Translations under genes and position numbers: made by a program
Part shown: positions 9,361 through 23,383 of the stretch, piece by piece
Layout of the letters: each line of letters starts with the position of its first letter
Position numbering within the stretch: the first letter of the stretch is position 1
Assembly (NCBI GenBank): GCA_030268105.1
Contig: BSDZ01000117.1
Span: 1-64,000, forward strand
From: Volvox africanus
Lineage: Eukaryota; Chlorophyta; Chlorophyceae; Chlamydomonadales; Volvocaceae
DNA: 64,000 bases
Direction: 5' to 3'
Notes under the pieces: model-generated
What the model saw: only the letters and a program-made list of their open reading frames with translations
Told to the model about the DNA's origin: nothing
The model's database searches: none

Positions 9361-12300
9361 TGTAGTGACCCTGTTGTGTCCGCCTACGAAGGCCCAATCG
9401 CAGAATGTCAGTTTAAGATCCAATTATGAACACTGCCCGTACATACCCCAGGATACTGTTGCGGATAAGGAATTTCCGTACCTCGCAAGGCACAGCGGAC
9501 CCGGACGCCTAGCATACTAAGCCCGTCCTGGAATTGTGGCTGCCTACAAAGGCCCAATCGGAAATGTCAGTGGCAGAATATCCTAAATCCAAAACCAAGG
9601 GGAAGGGTCATTCACCACTCTAGAGCGAAACATCCCTGCAAGGTAATCCCTCAGTCAGTCAAGGCATCAAGACATACACTTGTAACCTTTGAAACTCGAT
9701 CCCGTATCATATCTTACCCGTTTCGATTTCATGGGTGTAGTGACCCTGTTGTGTCCGCCTACGAAGGCCCAATCGCAGAATGTCAGTTTAAGATCCAATT
9801 ATGAACACTGCCCGTACATACCCCAGGATACTGTTGCGGATAAGGAATTTCCGTACCTCGCAAGGCACAGCGGACCCGGACGCCTAGCATACTAAGCCCG
9901 TCCTGGAATTGTGGCTGCCTAGAAAGGCCCAATCGGAAATGTCAGAGGCAGAATATCGTAAATCCAAATCCAAGGGGAAGGGTCATTCACCACTCTAGAG
10001 CGAAACATCCCTGCAAGGTAATCCCTCAGTCAGTCAAGGCATCAAGACATACACATGTCACCTTTGAAACTCGATCCCGTATCATATCTTACCCGTTTCG
10101 ATTTCATGGGTGTAGTGACCCTGTTGTGTCCGCCTACGAAGGCCCAATCGCAGAATGTCAGTTTAAGATCCAATTATGAACACTGCCCGTACATACCCCA
10201 GGATACTGTTGCGGATAAGGAATTTCCGTACCTCGCAAGGCACAGCGGACCCGGACGCCTAGCATACTAAGCCCGTCCTGGAATTGTGGCTGCCTACAAA
10301 GGCCCAATCGGAAATGTCAGTGGCAGAATATCCTAAATCCAAAACCAAGGGGAAGGGTCATTCACCACTCTAGAGCGAAACATCCCTGCAAGGTAATCCC
10401 TCAGTCAGTCAAGGCATCAAGACATACACTTGTAACCTTTGAAACTCGATCCCGTATCATATCTTACCCGTTTCGATTTCATGGGTATAGTGACCCTGTT
10501 GTGTCCGCCTACGAAGGCCCAATGGGAGAATGTCAGTTTAAGATCCAATTATGAACACTGCCCGTACATACCCCAGGACACTTACAGCGGTCGCCTTGGT
10601 GGCGGTGTTTGCGGCGGTAGCCGTAGTGGTGTATGTGGCCGTGGTGGCAGCGGTGACGATGGTGGGAATGGGAACCTCTTTCCGTCCCTCCCTCCGTCCG
10701 CCACCGACGCCACCACCGACGCCGCCAAAGCACCACCATCATCGCCCACAAAGGGCGGGGGAGGGAGATGGGGAGGGCACACCGGAGCCCTATCATTATG
10801 ATTCATATGATTCTTATGAATCTCATGATTATTAATAAATAATAACAGTAATTAAAATAATAATTATTATGATTACAATTATTATGATTATTATAAATAT
10901 AAATATTACGTTAATTACGTTAATTATGTTAATTATTATTATTACGTTTCTTATGTTAATTATGTTAATTATGTTTATTGTTATCATTAATATTATTTAT
11001 ATAAATATATTTATTTTTATAATAATTATTATTTTTATTACTATTATTTTTATTTTTATTACTATTACTGTTATTGGCATTCGATTGTCACTGTTGCGGA
11101 TAAGGAATTTCCGTACCTCGCAAGGCACAGCGGACCCGGACGCCTAGCATACTAAGCCCGTCCTGGAATTGTGGCTGCCTACAAAGGCCCAATCGGAAAT
11201 GTGAGTGGCAGTATATCGTTAATCCAAATCCAAGGGGAAGGGTCATTCACCACTCTAGAGCGAAACATCCCTGCAAGGTAATCCCTCAGTCAGTCAAGGC
11301 ATCAAGACATACACATGTCACCTTTGAAACTCGATCCCGTATCATATCTTACCCGTTTCGATTTCATGGGTGTAGTGACCCTGTTGTGTCCGCCTACGAA
11401 GGCCCAATCGCAGAATGTCAGTTTAAGATCCAATTATGAACACTGCCCGTACATACCCCAGGATACTGTTGCGGATAAGGAATTTCCGTACCTCGCAAGG
11501 CACAGCGGACCCGGACGCCTAGCATACTAAGCCCGTCCTGGAATTGTGGCTGCCTACAAAGGCCCAATCGGAAATGTCAGTGGCAGAATATCCTAAATCC
11601 AAATCCAAGGGGAAGGGTCATTCACCACTCTAGAGCGAAACATCCCTGCAAGGTAATCCCTCAGTCAGTCAAGGCATCAAGACATACACATGTCACCTTT
11701 GAAACTCGATCCCGTATCATATCTTACCCGTTTCGATTTCATGGGTGTAGTGACCCTGTTGTGTCCGCCTACAAAGGCCCAATCGCAGAATGTCAGTTTA
11801 AGATCCAATTATGAACACTGCCCGTACATACCCCAGGATACTGTTGCGGATAAGGAATTTCCGTACCTCGCAAGGCGCAGCGGACCCGGACGCCTAGCAT
11901 ACTAAGCCCGTCCTGGAATTGTGGCTGCCTACAAAGGCCCAATCGGAAATGTCAGTGGCAGAATATCCTAAATCCAAAACCAAGGGGAAGGGTCATTCAC
12001 CACTCTAGAGCGAAACATCCCTGCAAGGTAATCCCTCAGTCAGTCAAGGCATCAAGACATACACTTGTAACCTTTGAAACTCGATCCCGTATCATATCTT
12101 ACCCGTTTCGATTTCATGGGTGTAGTGACCCTGTTGTGTCCGCCTACGAAGGCCCAATCGCAGAATGTCAGTTTAAGATCCAATTATGAACACTGCCCGT
12201 ACATACCCCAGGACACTTACAGCGGTCGCCTTGGTGGCGGTGTTTGCGGCGGTAGCCGTAGTGGTGTATGTGGCCGTGGTGGCAGCGGTGGCGATGGTGG

Positions 12301-15300
12301 GAATGGGAACCTCTTTCCGTCCCTCCCTCCGTCCGCCACCGACGCCACCACCGACGCCGCCAAAGCACCACCATCATCGCCGACAAAGGGCGGGGGAGGG
12401 AGATGGGGAGGGCACACCGGAGCCCTATCATTATGATTCATATGATTCTTATGAATCTCATGATTATTAATAAATAATAACAGTAATTAAAATAATAATT
12501 ATTATGATTACAATTATTATGATTATTATAAATATAAATATTACGTTAATTACGTTAATTATGTTAATTATTATTATTACGTTTCTTATGTTAATTATGT
12601 TAATTATGTTTATTGTTATCATTAATATTATTTATATAAATATATTTATTTTTATAATAATTATTATTTTTATTACTATTATTTTTATTTTTATTACTAT
12701 TACTGTTATTGGCATTCGATTGTCACTGTTGCGGATAAGGAATTTCCGTACCTCGCAAGGCACAGCGGACCCGGACGCCTAGCATACTAAGCCCGTCCTG
12801 GAATTGTGGCTGCCTACAAAGGCCCAATCGGAAATGTCAGTGGCAGAATATCCTAAATCCAAAACCAAGGGGAAGGGTCATTCACCACTCTAGAGCGAAA
12901 CATCCCTGCAAGGTAATCCCTCAGTCAGTCAAGGCATCAAGACATACACTTGTAACCTTTGAAACTCGATCCCGTATCATATCTTACCCGTTTCGATTTC
13001 ATGGATGTAGTGACCCTGTTGTGTCCGCCTACGAAGGCCCAATCGCAGAATGTCAGTTTAAGATCCAATTATGAACACTGCCCGTACATACCCCAGGATA
13101 CTGTTGCGGATAAGGAATTTCCGTACCTCGCAAGGCACAGCGGACCCGGACGCCTAGCATACTAAGCCCGTCCTGGAATTGTGGCTGCCTACAAAGGCCC
13201 AATCGGAAATGTCAGTGGCAGAATATCCTAAATCCAAAACCAAGGGGAAGGGTCATTCACCACTCTAGAGCGAAACATCCCTGCAAGGTAATCCCTCAGT
13301 CAGTCAAGGCATCAAGACATACACTTGTAACCTTTGAATCTCGATCCCGTATCATATCTTACCCGTTTCGATTTCATGGGTGTAGTGACCCTGTTGTGTC
13401 CGCCTACGAAGGCCCAATCGCAGAATGTCAGTTTAAGATCCAATTATGAACACTGCCCGTACATACCCCAGGATACTGTTGCGGATAAGGAATTTCCGTA
13501 CCTCGCAAGGCACAGCGGACCCGGACGCCTAGCATACTAAGCCCGTCCTGGAATTGTGGCTGCCTACAAAGGCCCAATCGGAAATGTCAGTGGCAGTATA
13601 TCGTAAATTCAAAACCAAGGGGAAGGGTCATTCACCACTCTAGAGCGAAACATCCCTGCAAGGTAATCCCTCAGTCAGTCAAGGCATCAAGACATACACT
13701 TGTAACCTTTGAAACTCGATCCCGTATCATATCTTACCCGTTTCGATTTCATGGGTGTAGTGACCCTGTTGTGTCCGCCTACGAAGGCCCAATCGCAGAA
13801 TGTCAGTTTAAGATCCAATTATGAACACTGCCCGTACATACCCCAGGATACTGTTGCGGATAAGGAGTTTCCGTACCTCGCAAGGCACAGCGGACCCGGA
13901 CGCCTAGCATACTAAGCCCGTCCTGGAATTGTGGCTGCCTACAAAGGCCCAATCGAAAATGTCAGTGGCAGTATATCGTAAATCCAAAACCAAGGGGAAG
14001 GGTCATTCTCCACTCTAGAGCGAAACATTCCTGCAAGGTAATCCCTCAGTCAGTCAAGGCATCAAGACATACACTTGTAACCTTTGAAACTCGATCCCGT
14101 ATCATATCTTACCCGTTTCGATTTCATGGGTGTAGTGACCCTGTTGTGTCCGCCTACGAAGGCCCAATCGCAGAATGTCAGTTTAAGATCCAATTATGAA
14201 CACTGCCCGTACATACCCCAGGATACTGTTGCGGATAAGGAATTTCCGTACCTCGCAAGGCACAGCAAACCCGGACGCCTAGCATACTAAGCCCGTCCTG
14301 GAATTGTGGCTGCCTACAAAGGCCCAATCGGAAATGTCAGTGGCAGAATATCCTAAATCCAAAACCAAGGGGAAGGGTCATTCACCACTCTAGAGCGAAA
14401 CATCCCTGCAAGGTAATCCCTCAGTCAGTCAAGGCATCAAGACATACACATGTCACCTTTGAAACTCGATCCCGTATCATATCTTACCCGTTTCGATTTC
14501 ATGGGTGTAGTGACCCTGTTGTGTCCGCCTACGAAGGCCCAATCGCAGAATGTCAGTTTAAGATCCAATTATGAACACTGCCCGTACATACCCCAGGACA
14601 CTTACAGCGGTCGCCTTGGTGGCGGTGTTTGCGGCGGTAGCCGTAGTGGTGTATGTGGCCGTGGTGGCAGCGGTGGCGATGGTGGGAATGGGAACCTCTT
14701 TCCGTCCCTCCCTCCGTCCGCCACCGACGCCACCACCGACGCCGCCAAAGCACCACCATCATCGCCGACAAAGGGCGGGGGAGGGAGATGGGGAGGGCAC
14801 ACCGGAGCCCTATCATTATGATTCATATGATTCTTATGAATCTCATGATTATTAATAAATAATAATAGTAATTAAAATAATAATTATTATGATTACAATT
14901 ATTATGATTATTATAAATATTAATATTACGTTAATTACGTTAATTATGTTAATTATTATTATTACGTTTATTATGTTAATTATGTTAATTATGTTTATTG
15001 TTATCATTAATATTATTTATATAAATATATTTATTTTTATAATAATTATTATTTTTATTACTATTATTTTTATTTTTATTACTATTACTGTTATTGGCAT
15101 TCGATTGTCACTGTTGCGGATAAGGAATTTCCGTACCTCGCAAGGCACAGCGGACCCGGACGCCTAGCATACTAAGCCCGTCCTGGAATTGTGGCTGCCT
15201 ACAAAGGCCCAATCGGAAATGTCAGTGGCAGAATATCCTAAATCCAAAACCAAGGGGAAGGGTCATTCACCACTCTAGAGCGAAACATCCCTGCAAGGTA

Positions 15301-17353
15301 ATCCCTCAGTCAGTCAAGGCATCAAGACATACACTTGTAACCTTTGAAACTCGATCCCGTATCATATCTTACCCGTTTCGATTTCATGGATGTAGTGACC
15401 CTGTTGTGTCCGCCTACGAAGGCCCAATCGCAGAATGTCAGTTTAAGATCCAATTATGAACACTGCCCGTACATACCCCAGGATACTGTTGCGGATAAGG
15501 AATTTCCGTACCTCGCAAGGCACAGCGGACCCGGACGCCTAGCATACTAAGCCCGTCCTGGAATTGTGGCTGCCTACAAAGGCCCAATCGGAAATGTCAG
15601 TGGCAGAATATCCTAAATCCAAAACCAAGGGGAAGGGTCATTCACCACTCTAGAGCGAAACATCCCTGCAAGGTAATCCCTCAGTCAGTCAAGGCATCAA
15701 GACATACACTTGTAACCTTTGAAACTCGATCCCGTATCATATCTTACCCGTTTCGATTTCATGGGTGTAGTGACCCTGTTGTGTCCGCCTACGAAGGCCC
15801 AATCGCAGAATGTCAGTTTAAGATCCAATTATGAACACTGCCCGTACATACCCCAGGATACTGTTGCGGATAAGGAATTTCCGTACCTCGCAAGGCACAG
15901 CGGACCCGGACGCCTAGCATACTAAGCCCGTCCTGGAATTGTGGCTGCCTACAAAGGCCCAATCGGAAATGTCAGTGGCAGAATATCCTAAATCCAAAAC
16001 CAAGGGGAAGGGTCATTCACCACTCTAGAGCGAAACATCCCTGCAAGGTAATCCCTCAGTCAGTCAAGGCATCAAGACATACACATGTAACCTTTGAAAC
16101 TCGATCCCGTATCATATCTTACCCGTTTCGATTTCATGGGTGTAGTGACCCTGTTGTGTCCGCCTACGAAGGCCCAATCGCAGAATGTCAGTTTAAGATC
16201 CAATTATGAACACTGCCCGTACATACCCCAGGACACTTACAGCGGTCGCCTTGGTGGCGGTGTTTGCGGCGGTAGCCGTAGTGGTGTATGTGGCCGTGGT
16301 GGCAGCGGTGGCGATGGTGGGAATGGGAACCTCTTTCCGTCCCTCCCTCCGTCCGCCACCGACGCCACCACCGACGCCGCCAAAGCACCACCATCATCGC
16401 CGACAAAGGGCGGGGGAGGGAGATGGGGAGGGCACACCGGAGCCCTATCATTATGATTCATATGATTCTTATGAATCTCATGATTATTAATAAATAATAA
16501 TAGTAATTAAAATAATAATTATTATGATTACAATTATTATGATTATTATAAATATTAATATTACGTTAATTACGTTAATTATGTTAATTATTATTATTAC
16601 GTTTATTATGTTAATTATGTTAATTATGTTTATTGTTATCATTAATATTATTTATATAAATATATTTATTTTTATAATAATTATTATTTTTATTACTATT
16701 ATTTTTATTTTTATTACTATTACTGTTATTGGCATTCGATTGTCACTGTTGCGGATAAGGAATTTCCGTACCTCGCAAGGCACAGCGGACCCGGACGCCT
16801 AGCATACTAAGCCCGTCCTGGAATTGTGGCTGCCTACAAAGGCCCAATCGGAAATGTCAGTGGCAGAATATCGTAAATCCAAATCCAAGGGGAAGGGTCA
16901 TTCACCACTCTAGAGCGAAACATCCCTGCAAGGTAATCCCTCAGTCAGTCAAGGCATCAAGACATACACATGTAACCTTTGAAACTCGATCCCGTATCAT
17001 ATCTTACCCGTTTCGATTTCATGGGTGTAGTGACCCTGTTGTGTCCGCCTACAAAGGCCCAATCGCAGAATGTCAGTTTAAGATCCAATTATGAACACTG
17101 CCCGTACATACCCCAGGATACTGTTGCGGATAAGGAATTTCCGTACCTCGCAAGGCACAGCGGACCCGGACGCCTAGCATACTAAGCCCGTCCTGGAATT
17201 GTGGCTGCCTAGAAAGGCCCAATCGGAAATGTCAGAGGCAGAATATCGTAAATCCAAATCCAAGGGGAAGGGTCATTCACCACTCTAGAGCGAAACATCC
17301 CTGCAAGGTAATCCCTCAGTCAGTCAAGGCATCAAGACATACACATGTCACCT

Positions 17354-18853
17354 TTGAAACTCGATCCCGTATCATATCTTACCCGTTTCGATTTCATGGG
17401 TGTAGTGACCCTGTTGTGTCCGCCTACGAAGGCCCAATCGCAGAATGTCAGTTTAAGATCCAATTATGAACACTGCCCGTACATACCCCAGGATACTGTT
17501 ACGGATAAGGAATTTCCGTACCTCGCAAGGCACAGCGGACCCGGACGCCTAGCATACTAAGCCCGTCCTGGAATTGTGGCTGCCTACAAAGGCCCAATCG
17601 GAAATGTCAGTGGCAGTATATCGTAAATTCAAAACCAAGGGGAAGGGTCATTCACCACTCTAGAGCGAAACATCCCTGCAAGGTAATCCCTCAGTCAGTC
17701 AAGGCATCAAGACATACACTTGTAACCTTTGAAACTCGATCCCGTATCATATCTTACCCGTTTCGATTTCATGGGTGTAGTGACCCTGTTGTGTCCGCCT
17801 ACGAAGGCCCAATCGCAGAATGTCAGTTTAAGATCCAATTATGAACACTGCCCGTACATACCCCAGGATACTGTTACGGATAAGGAATTTCCGTACCTCG
17901 CAAGGCACAGCGGACCCGGACGCCTAGCATACTAAGCCCGTCCTGGAATTGTGGCTGCCTACAAAGGCCCAATCGGAAATGTCAGTGGCAGTATATCGTA
18001 AATTCAAAACCAAGGGGAAGGGTCATTCACCACTCTAGAGCGAAACATCCCTGCAAGGTAATCCCTCAGTCAGTCAAGGCATCAAGACATACACTTGTAA
18101 CCTTTGAAACTCGATCCCGTATCATATCTTACCCGTTTCGATTTCATGGGTGTAGTGACCCTGTTGTGTCCGCCTACGAAGGCCCAATCGCAGAATGTCA
18201 GTTTAAGATCCAATTATGAACACTGCCCGTACATACCCCAGGATACTGTTACGGATAAGGAATTTCCGTACCTCGCAAGGCACAGCGGACCCGGACGCCT
18301 AGCATACTAAGCCCGTCCTGGAATTGTGGCTGCCTACAAAGGCCCAATCGGAAATGTCAGTGGCAGTATATCGTAAATTCAAAACCAAGGGGAAGGGTCA
18401 TTCACCACTCTAGAGCGAAACATCCCTGCAAGGTAATCCCTCAGTCAGTCAAGGCATCAAGACATACACTTGTAACCTTTGAAACTCGATCCCGTATCAT
18501 ATCTTACCCGTTTCGATTTCATGGGTGTAGTGACCCTGTTGTGTCCGCCTACGAAGGCCCAATCGCAGAATGTCAGTTTAAGATCCAATTATGAACACTG
18601 CCCGTACATACCCCAGGATACTGTTACGGATAAGGAATTTCCGTACCTCGCAAGGCACAGCGGACCCGGACGCCTAGCATACTAAGCCCGTCCTGGAATT
18701 GTGGCTGCCTACAAAGGCCCAATCGGAAATGTCAGTGGCAGTATATCGTAAATTCAAAACCAAGGGGAAGGGTCATTCACCACTCTAGAGCGAAACATCC
18801 CTGCAAGGTAATCCCTCAGTCAGTCAAGGCATCAAGACATACACTTGTAACCT
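17354..18853 (+). repeat. Four near-identical tandem short units (homogenised patch)
   Basis: The units starting at 17354, 17729, 18104 and 18479 all carry GTTACGGATAAGG and end with the GTATATCGTAAATTC variant. The last three appear identical to each other, and the first differs at its CACATGTCACC start. This combination occurs singly elsewhere, so the patch looks like recent local amplification of one unit. Confidence 0.85.
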
Positions 18854-21800
18854 TTGAAACTCGATCCCGTATCATATCTTACCCGTTTCGATTTCATGGG
18901 TGTAGTGACCCTGTTGTGTCCGCCTACGAAGGCCCAATCGCAGAATGTCAGTTTAAGATCCAATTATGAACACTGCCCGTACATACCCCAGGACACTTAC
19001 AGCGGTCGCCTTGGTGGCGGTGTTTGCGGCGGTAGCCGTAGTGGTGTATGTGGCCGTGGTGGCAGCGGTGGCGATGGTGGGAATGGGAACCTCTTTCCGT
19101 CCCTCCCTCCGTCCGCCACCGACGCCACCACCGACGCCGCCAAAGCACCACCATCATCGCCGACAAAGGGCGGGGGAGGGAGATGGGGAGGGCACACCGG
19201 AGCCCTATCATTATGATTCATATGATTCTTATGAATCTCATGATTATTAATAAATAATAATAGTAATTAAAATAATAATTATTATGATTACAATTATTAT
19301 GATTATTATAAATATTAATATTACGTTAATTACGTTAATTATGTTAATTATTATTATTACGTTTATTATGTTAATTATGTTAATTATGTTTATTGTTATC
19401 ATTAATATTATTTATATAAATATATTTATTTTTATAATAATTATTATTTTTATTACTATTATTTTTATTTTTATTACTATTACTGTTATTGGCATTCGAT
19501 TGTCACTGTTGCGGATAAGGAATTTCCGTACCTCGCAAGGCACAGCGGACCCGGACGCCTAGCATACTAAGCCCGTCCTGGAATTGTGGCTGCCTACAAA
19601 GGCCCAATCGGAAATGTCAGTGGCAGAATATCCTAAATCCAAAACCAAGGGGAAGGGTCATTCACCACTCTAGAGCGAAACATCCCTGCAAGGTAATCCC
19701 TCAGTCAGTCAAGGCATCAAGACATACACTTGTAACCTTTGAAACTCGATCCCGTATCATATCTTACCCGTTTCGATTTCATGGATGTAGTGACCCTGTT
19801 GTGTCCGCCTACGAAGGCCCAATCGCAGAATGTCAGTTTAAGATCCAATTATGAACACTGCCCGTACATACCCCAGGATACTGTTGCGGATAAGGAATTT
19901 CCGTACCTCGCAAGGCACAGCGGACCCGGACGCCTAGCATACTAAGCCCGTCCTGGAATTGTGGCTGCCTACAAAGGCCCAATCGGAAATGTCAGTGGCA
20001 GAATATCCTAAATCCAAAACCAAGGGGAAGGGTCATTCACCACTCTAGAGCGAAACATCCCTGCAAGGTAATCCCTCAGTCAGTCAAGGCATCAAGACAT
20101 ACACTTGTAACCTTTGAAACTCGATCCCGTATCATATCTTACCCGTTTCGATTTCATGGGTGTAGTGACCCTGTTGTGTCCGCCTACGAAGGCCCAATCG
20201 CAGAATGTCAGTTTAAGATCCAATTATGAACACTGCCCGTACATACCCCAGGATACTGTTGCGGATAAGGAATTTCCGTACCTCGCAAGGCACAGCGGAC
20301 CCGGACGCCTAGCATACTAAGCCCGTCCTGGAATTGTGGCTGCCTACAAAGGCCCAATCGGAAATGTCAGTGGCAGAATATCCTAAATCCAAAACCAAGG
20401 GGAAGGGTCATTCACCACTCTAGAGCGAAACATCCCTGCAAGGTAATCCCTCAGTCAGTCAAGGCATCAAGACATACACATGTAACCTTTGAAACTCGAT
20501 CCCGTATCATATCTTACCCGTTTCGATTTCATGGGTGTAGTGACCCTGTTGTGTCCGCCTACGAAGGCCCAATCGCAGAATGTCAGTTTAAGATCCAATT
20601 ATGAACACTGCCCGTACATACCCCAGGACACTTACAGCGGTCGCCTTGGTGGCGGTGTTTGCGGCGGTAGCCGTAGTGGTGTATGTGGCCGTGGTGGCAG
20701 CGGTGGCGATGGTGGGAATGGGAACCTCTTTCCGTCCCTCCCTCCGTCCGCCACCGACGCCACCACCGACGCCGCCAAAGCACCACCATCATCGCCGACA
20801 AAGGGCGGGGGAGGGAGATGGGGAGGGCACACCGGAGCCCTATCATTATGATTCATATGATTCTTATGAATCTCATGATTATTAATAAATAATAATAGTA
20901 ATTAAAATAATAATTATTATGATTACAATTATTATGATTATTATAAATATTAATATTACGTTAATTACGTTAATTATGTTAATTATTATTATTACGTTTA
21001 TTATGTTAATTATGTTAATTATGTTTATTGTTATCATTAATATTATTTATATAAATATATTTATTTTTATAATAATTATTATTTTTATTACTATTATTTT
21101 TATTTTTATTACTATTACTGTTATTGGCATTCGATTGTCACTGTTGCGGATAAGGAATTTCCGTACCTCGCAAGGCACAGCGGACCCGGACGCCTAGCAT
21201 ACTAAGCCCGTCCTGGAATTGTGGCTGCCTACAAAGGCCCAATCGGAAATGTCAGTGGCAGAATATCCTAAATCCAAAACCAAGGGGAAGGGTCATTCAC
21301 CACTCTAGAGCGAAACATCCCTGCAAGGTAATCCCTCAGTCAGTCAAGGCATCAAGACATACACTTGTAACCTTTGAAACTCGATCCCGTATCATATCTT
21401 ACCCGTTTCGATTTCATGGATGTAGTGACCCTGTTGTGTCCGCCTACGAAGGCCCAATCGCAGAATGTCAGTTTAAGATCCAATTATGAACACTGCCCGT
21501 ACATACCCCAGGATACTGTTGCGGATAAGGAATTTCCGTACCTCGCAAGGCACAGCGGACCCGGACGCCTAGCATACTAAGCCCGTCCTGGAATTGTGGC
21601 TGCCTACAAAGGCCCAATCGGAAATGTCAGTGGCAGAATATCCTAAATCCAAAACCAAGGGGAAGGGTCATTCACCACTCTAGAGCGAAACATCCCTGCA
21701 AGGTAATCCCTCAGTCAGTCAAGGCATCAAGACATACACTTGTAACCTTTGAATCTCGATCCCGTATCATATCTTACCCGTTTCGATTTCATGGGTGTAG

Positions 21801-23383
21801 TGACCCTGTTGTGTCCGCCTACGAAGGCCCAATCGCAGAATGTCAGTTTAAGATCCAATTATGAACACTGCCCGTACATACCCCAGGATACTGTTGCGGA
21901 TAAGGAATTTCCGTACCTCGCAAGGCACAGCGGACCCGGACGCCTAGCATACTAAGCCCGTCCTGGAATTGTGGCTGCCTACAAAGGCCCAATCGGAAAT
22001 GTCAGTGGCAGTATATTGTAAATTCAAAACCAAGGGAAAGGGTCATTCACCACTCTAGAGCGAAACATCCCTGCAAGGTAATCCCTCAGTCAGTCAAGGC
22101 ATCAAGACATACACATGTCACCTTTGAAACTCGATCCCGTATCATATCTTACCCGTTTCGATTTCATGGGTGTAGTGACCCTGTTGTGTCCGCCTACGAA
22201 GGCCCAATCGCAGAATGTCAGTTTAAGATCCAATTATGAACACTGCCCGTACATACCCCAGGATACTGTTGCGGATAAGGAATTTCCGTACCTCGCAAGG
22301 CACAGCGGACCCGGACGCCTAGCATACTAAGCCCGTCCTGGAATTGTGGCTGCCTACAAAGGCCCAATCGGAAATGTCAGTGGCAGAATATCCTAAATCC
22401 AAAACCAAGGGGAAGGGTCATTCACCACTCTAGAGCGAAACATCCCTGCAAGGTAATCCCTCAGTCAGTCAAGGCATCAAGACATACACATGTAACCTTT
22501 GAAACTCGATCCCGTATCATATCTTACCCGTTTCGATTTCATGGGTGTAGTGACCCTGTTGTGTCCGCCTACGAAGGCCCAATCGCAGAATGTCAGTTTA
22601 AGATCCAATTATGAACACTGCCCGTACATACCCCAGGACACTTACAGCGGTCGCCTTGGTGGCGGTGTTTGCGGCGGTAGCCGTAGTGGTGTATGTGGCC
22701 GTGGTGGCAGCGGTGGCGATGGTGGGAATGGGAACCTCTTTCCGTCCCTCCCTCCGTCCGCCACCGACGCCACCACCGACGCCGCCAAAGCACCACCATC
22801 ATCGCCGACAAAGGGCGGGGGAGGGAGATGGGGAGGGCACACCGGAGCCCTATCATTATGATTCATATGATTCTTATGAATCTCATGATTATTAATAAAT
22901 AATAATAGTAATTAAAATAATAATTATTATGATTACAATTATTATGATTATTATAAATATTAATATTACGTTAATTACGTTAATTATGTTAATTATTATT
23001 ATTACGTTTATTATGTTAATTATGTTAATTATGTTTATTGTTATCATTAATATTATTTATATAAATATATTTATTTTTATAATAATTATTATTTTTATTA
23101 CTATTATTTTTATTTTTATTACTATTACTGTTATTGGCATTCGATTGTCACTGTTGCGGATAAGGAATTTCCGTACCTCGCAAGGCACAGCGGACCCGGA
23201 CGCCTAGCATACTAAGCCCGTCCTGGAATTGTGGCTGCCTACAAAGGCCCAATCGGAAATGTCAGTGGCAGAATATCCTAAATCCAAATCCAAGGGGAAG
23301 GGTCATTCACCACTCTAGAGCGAAACATCCCTGCAAGGTAATCCCTCAGTCAGTCAAGGCATCAAGACATACACATGTCACCT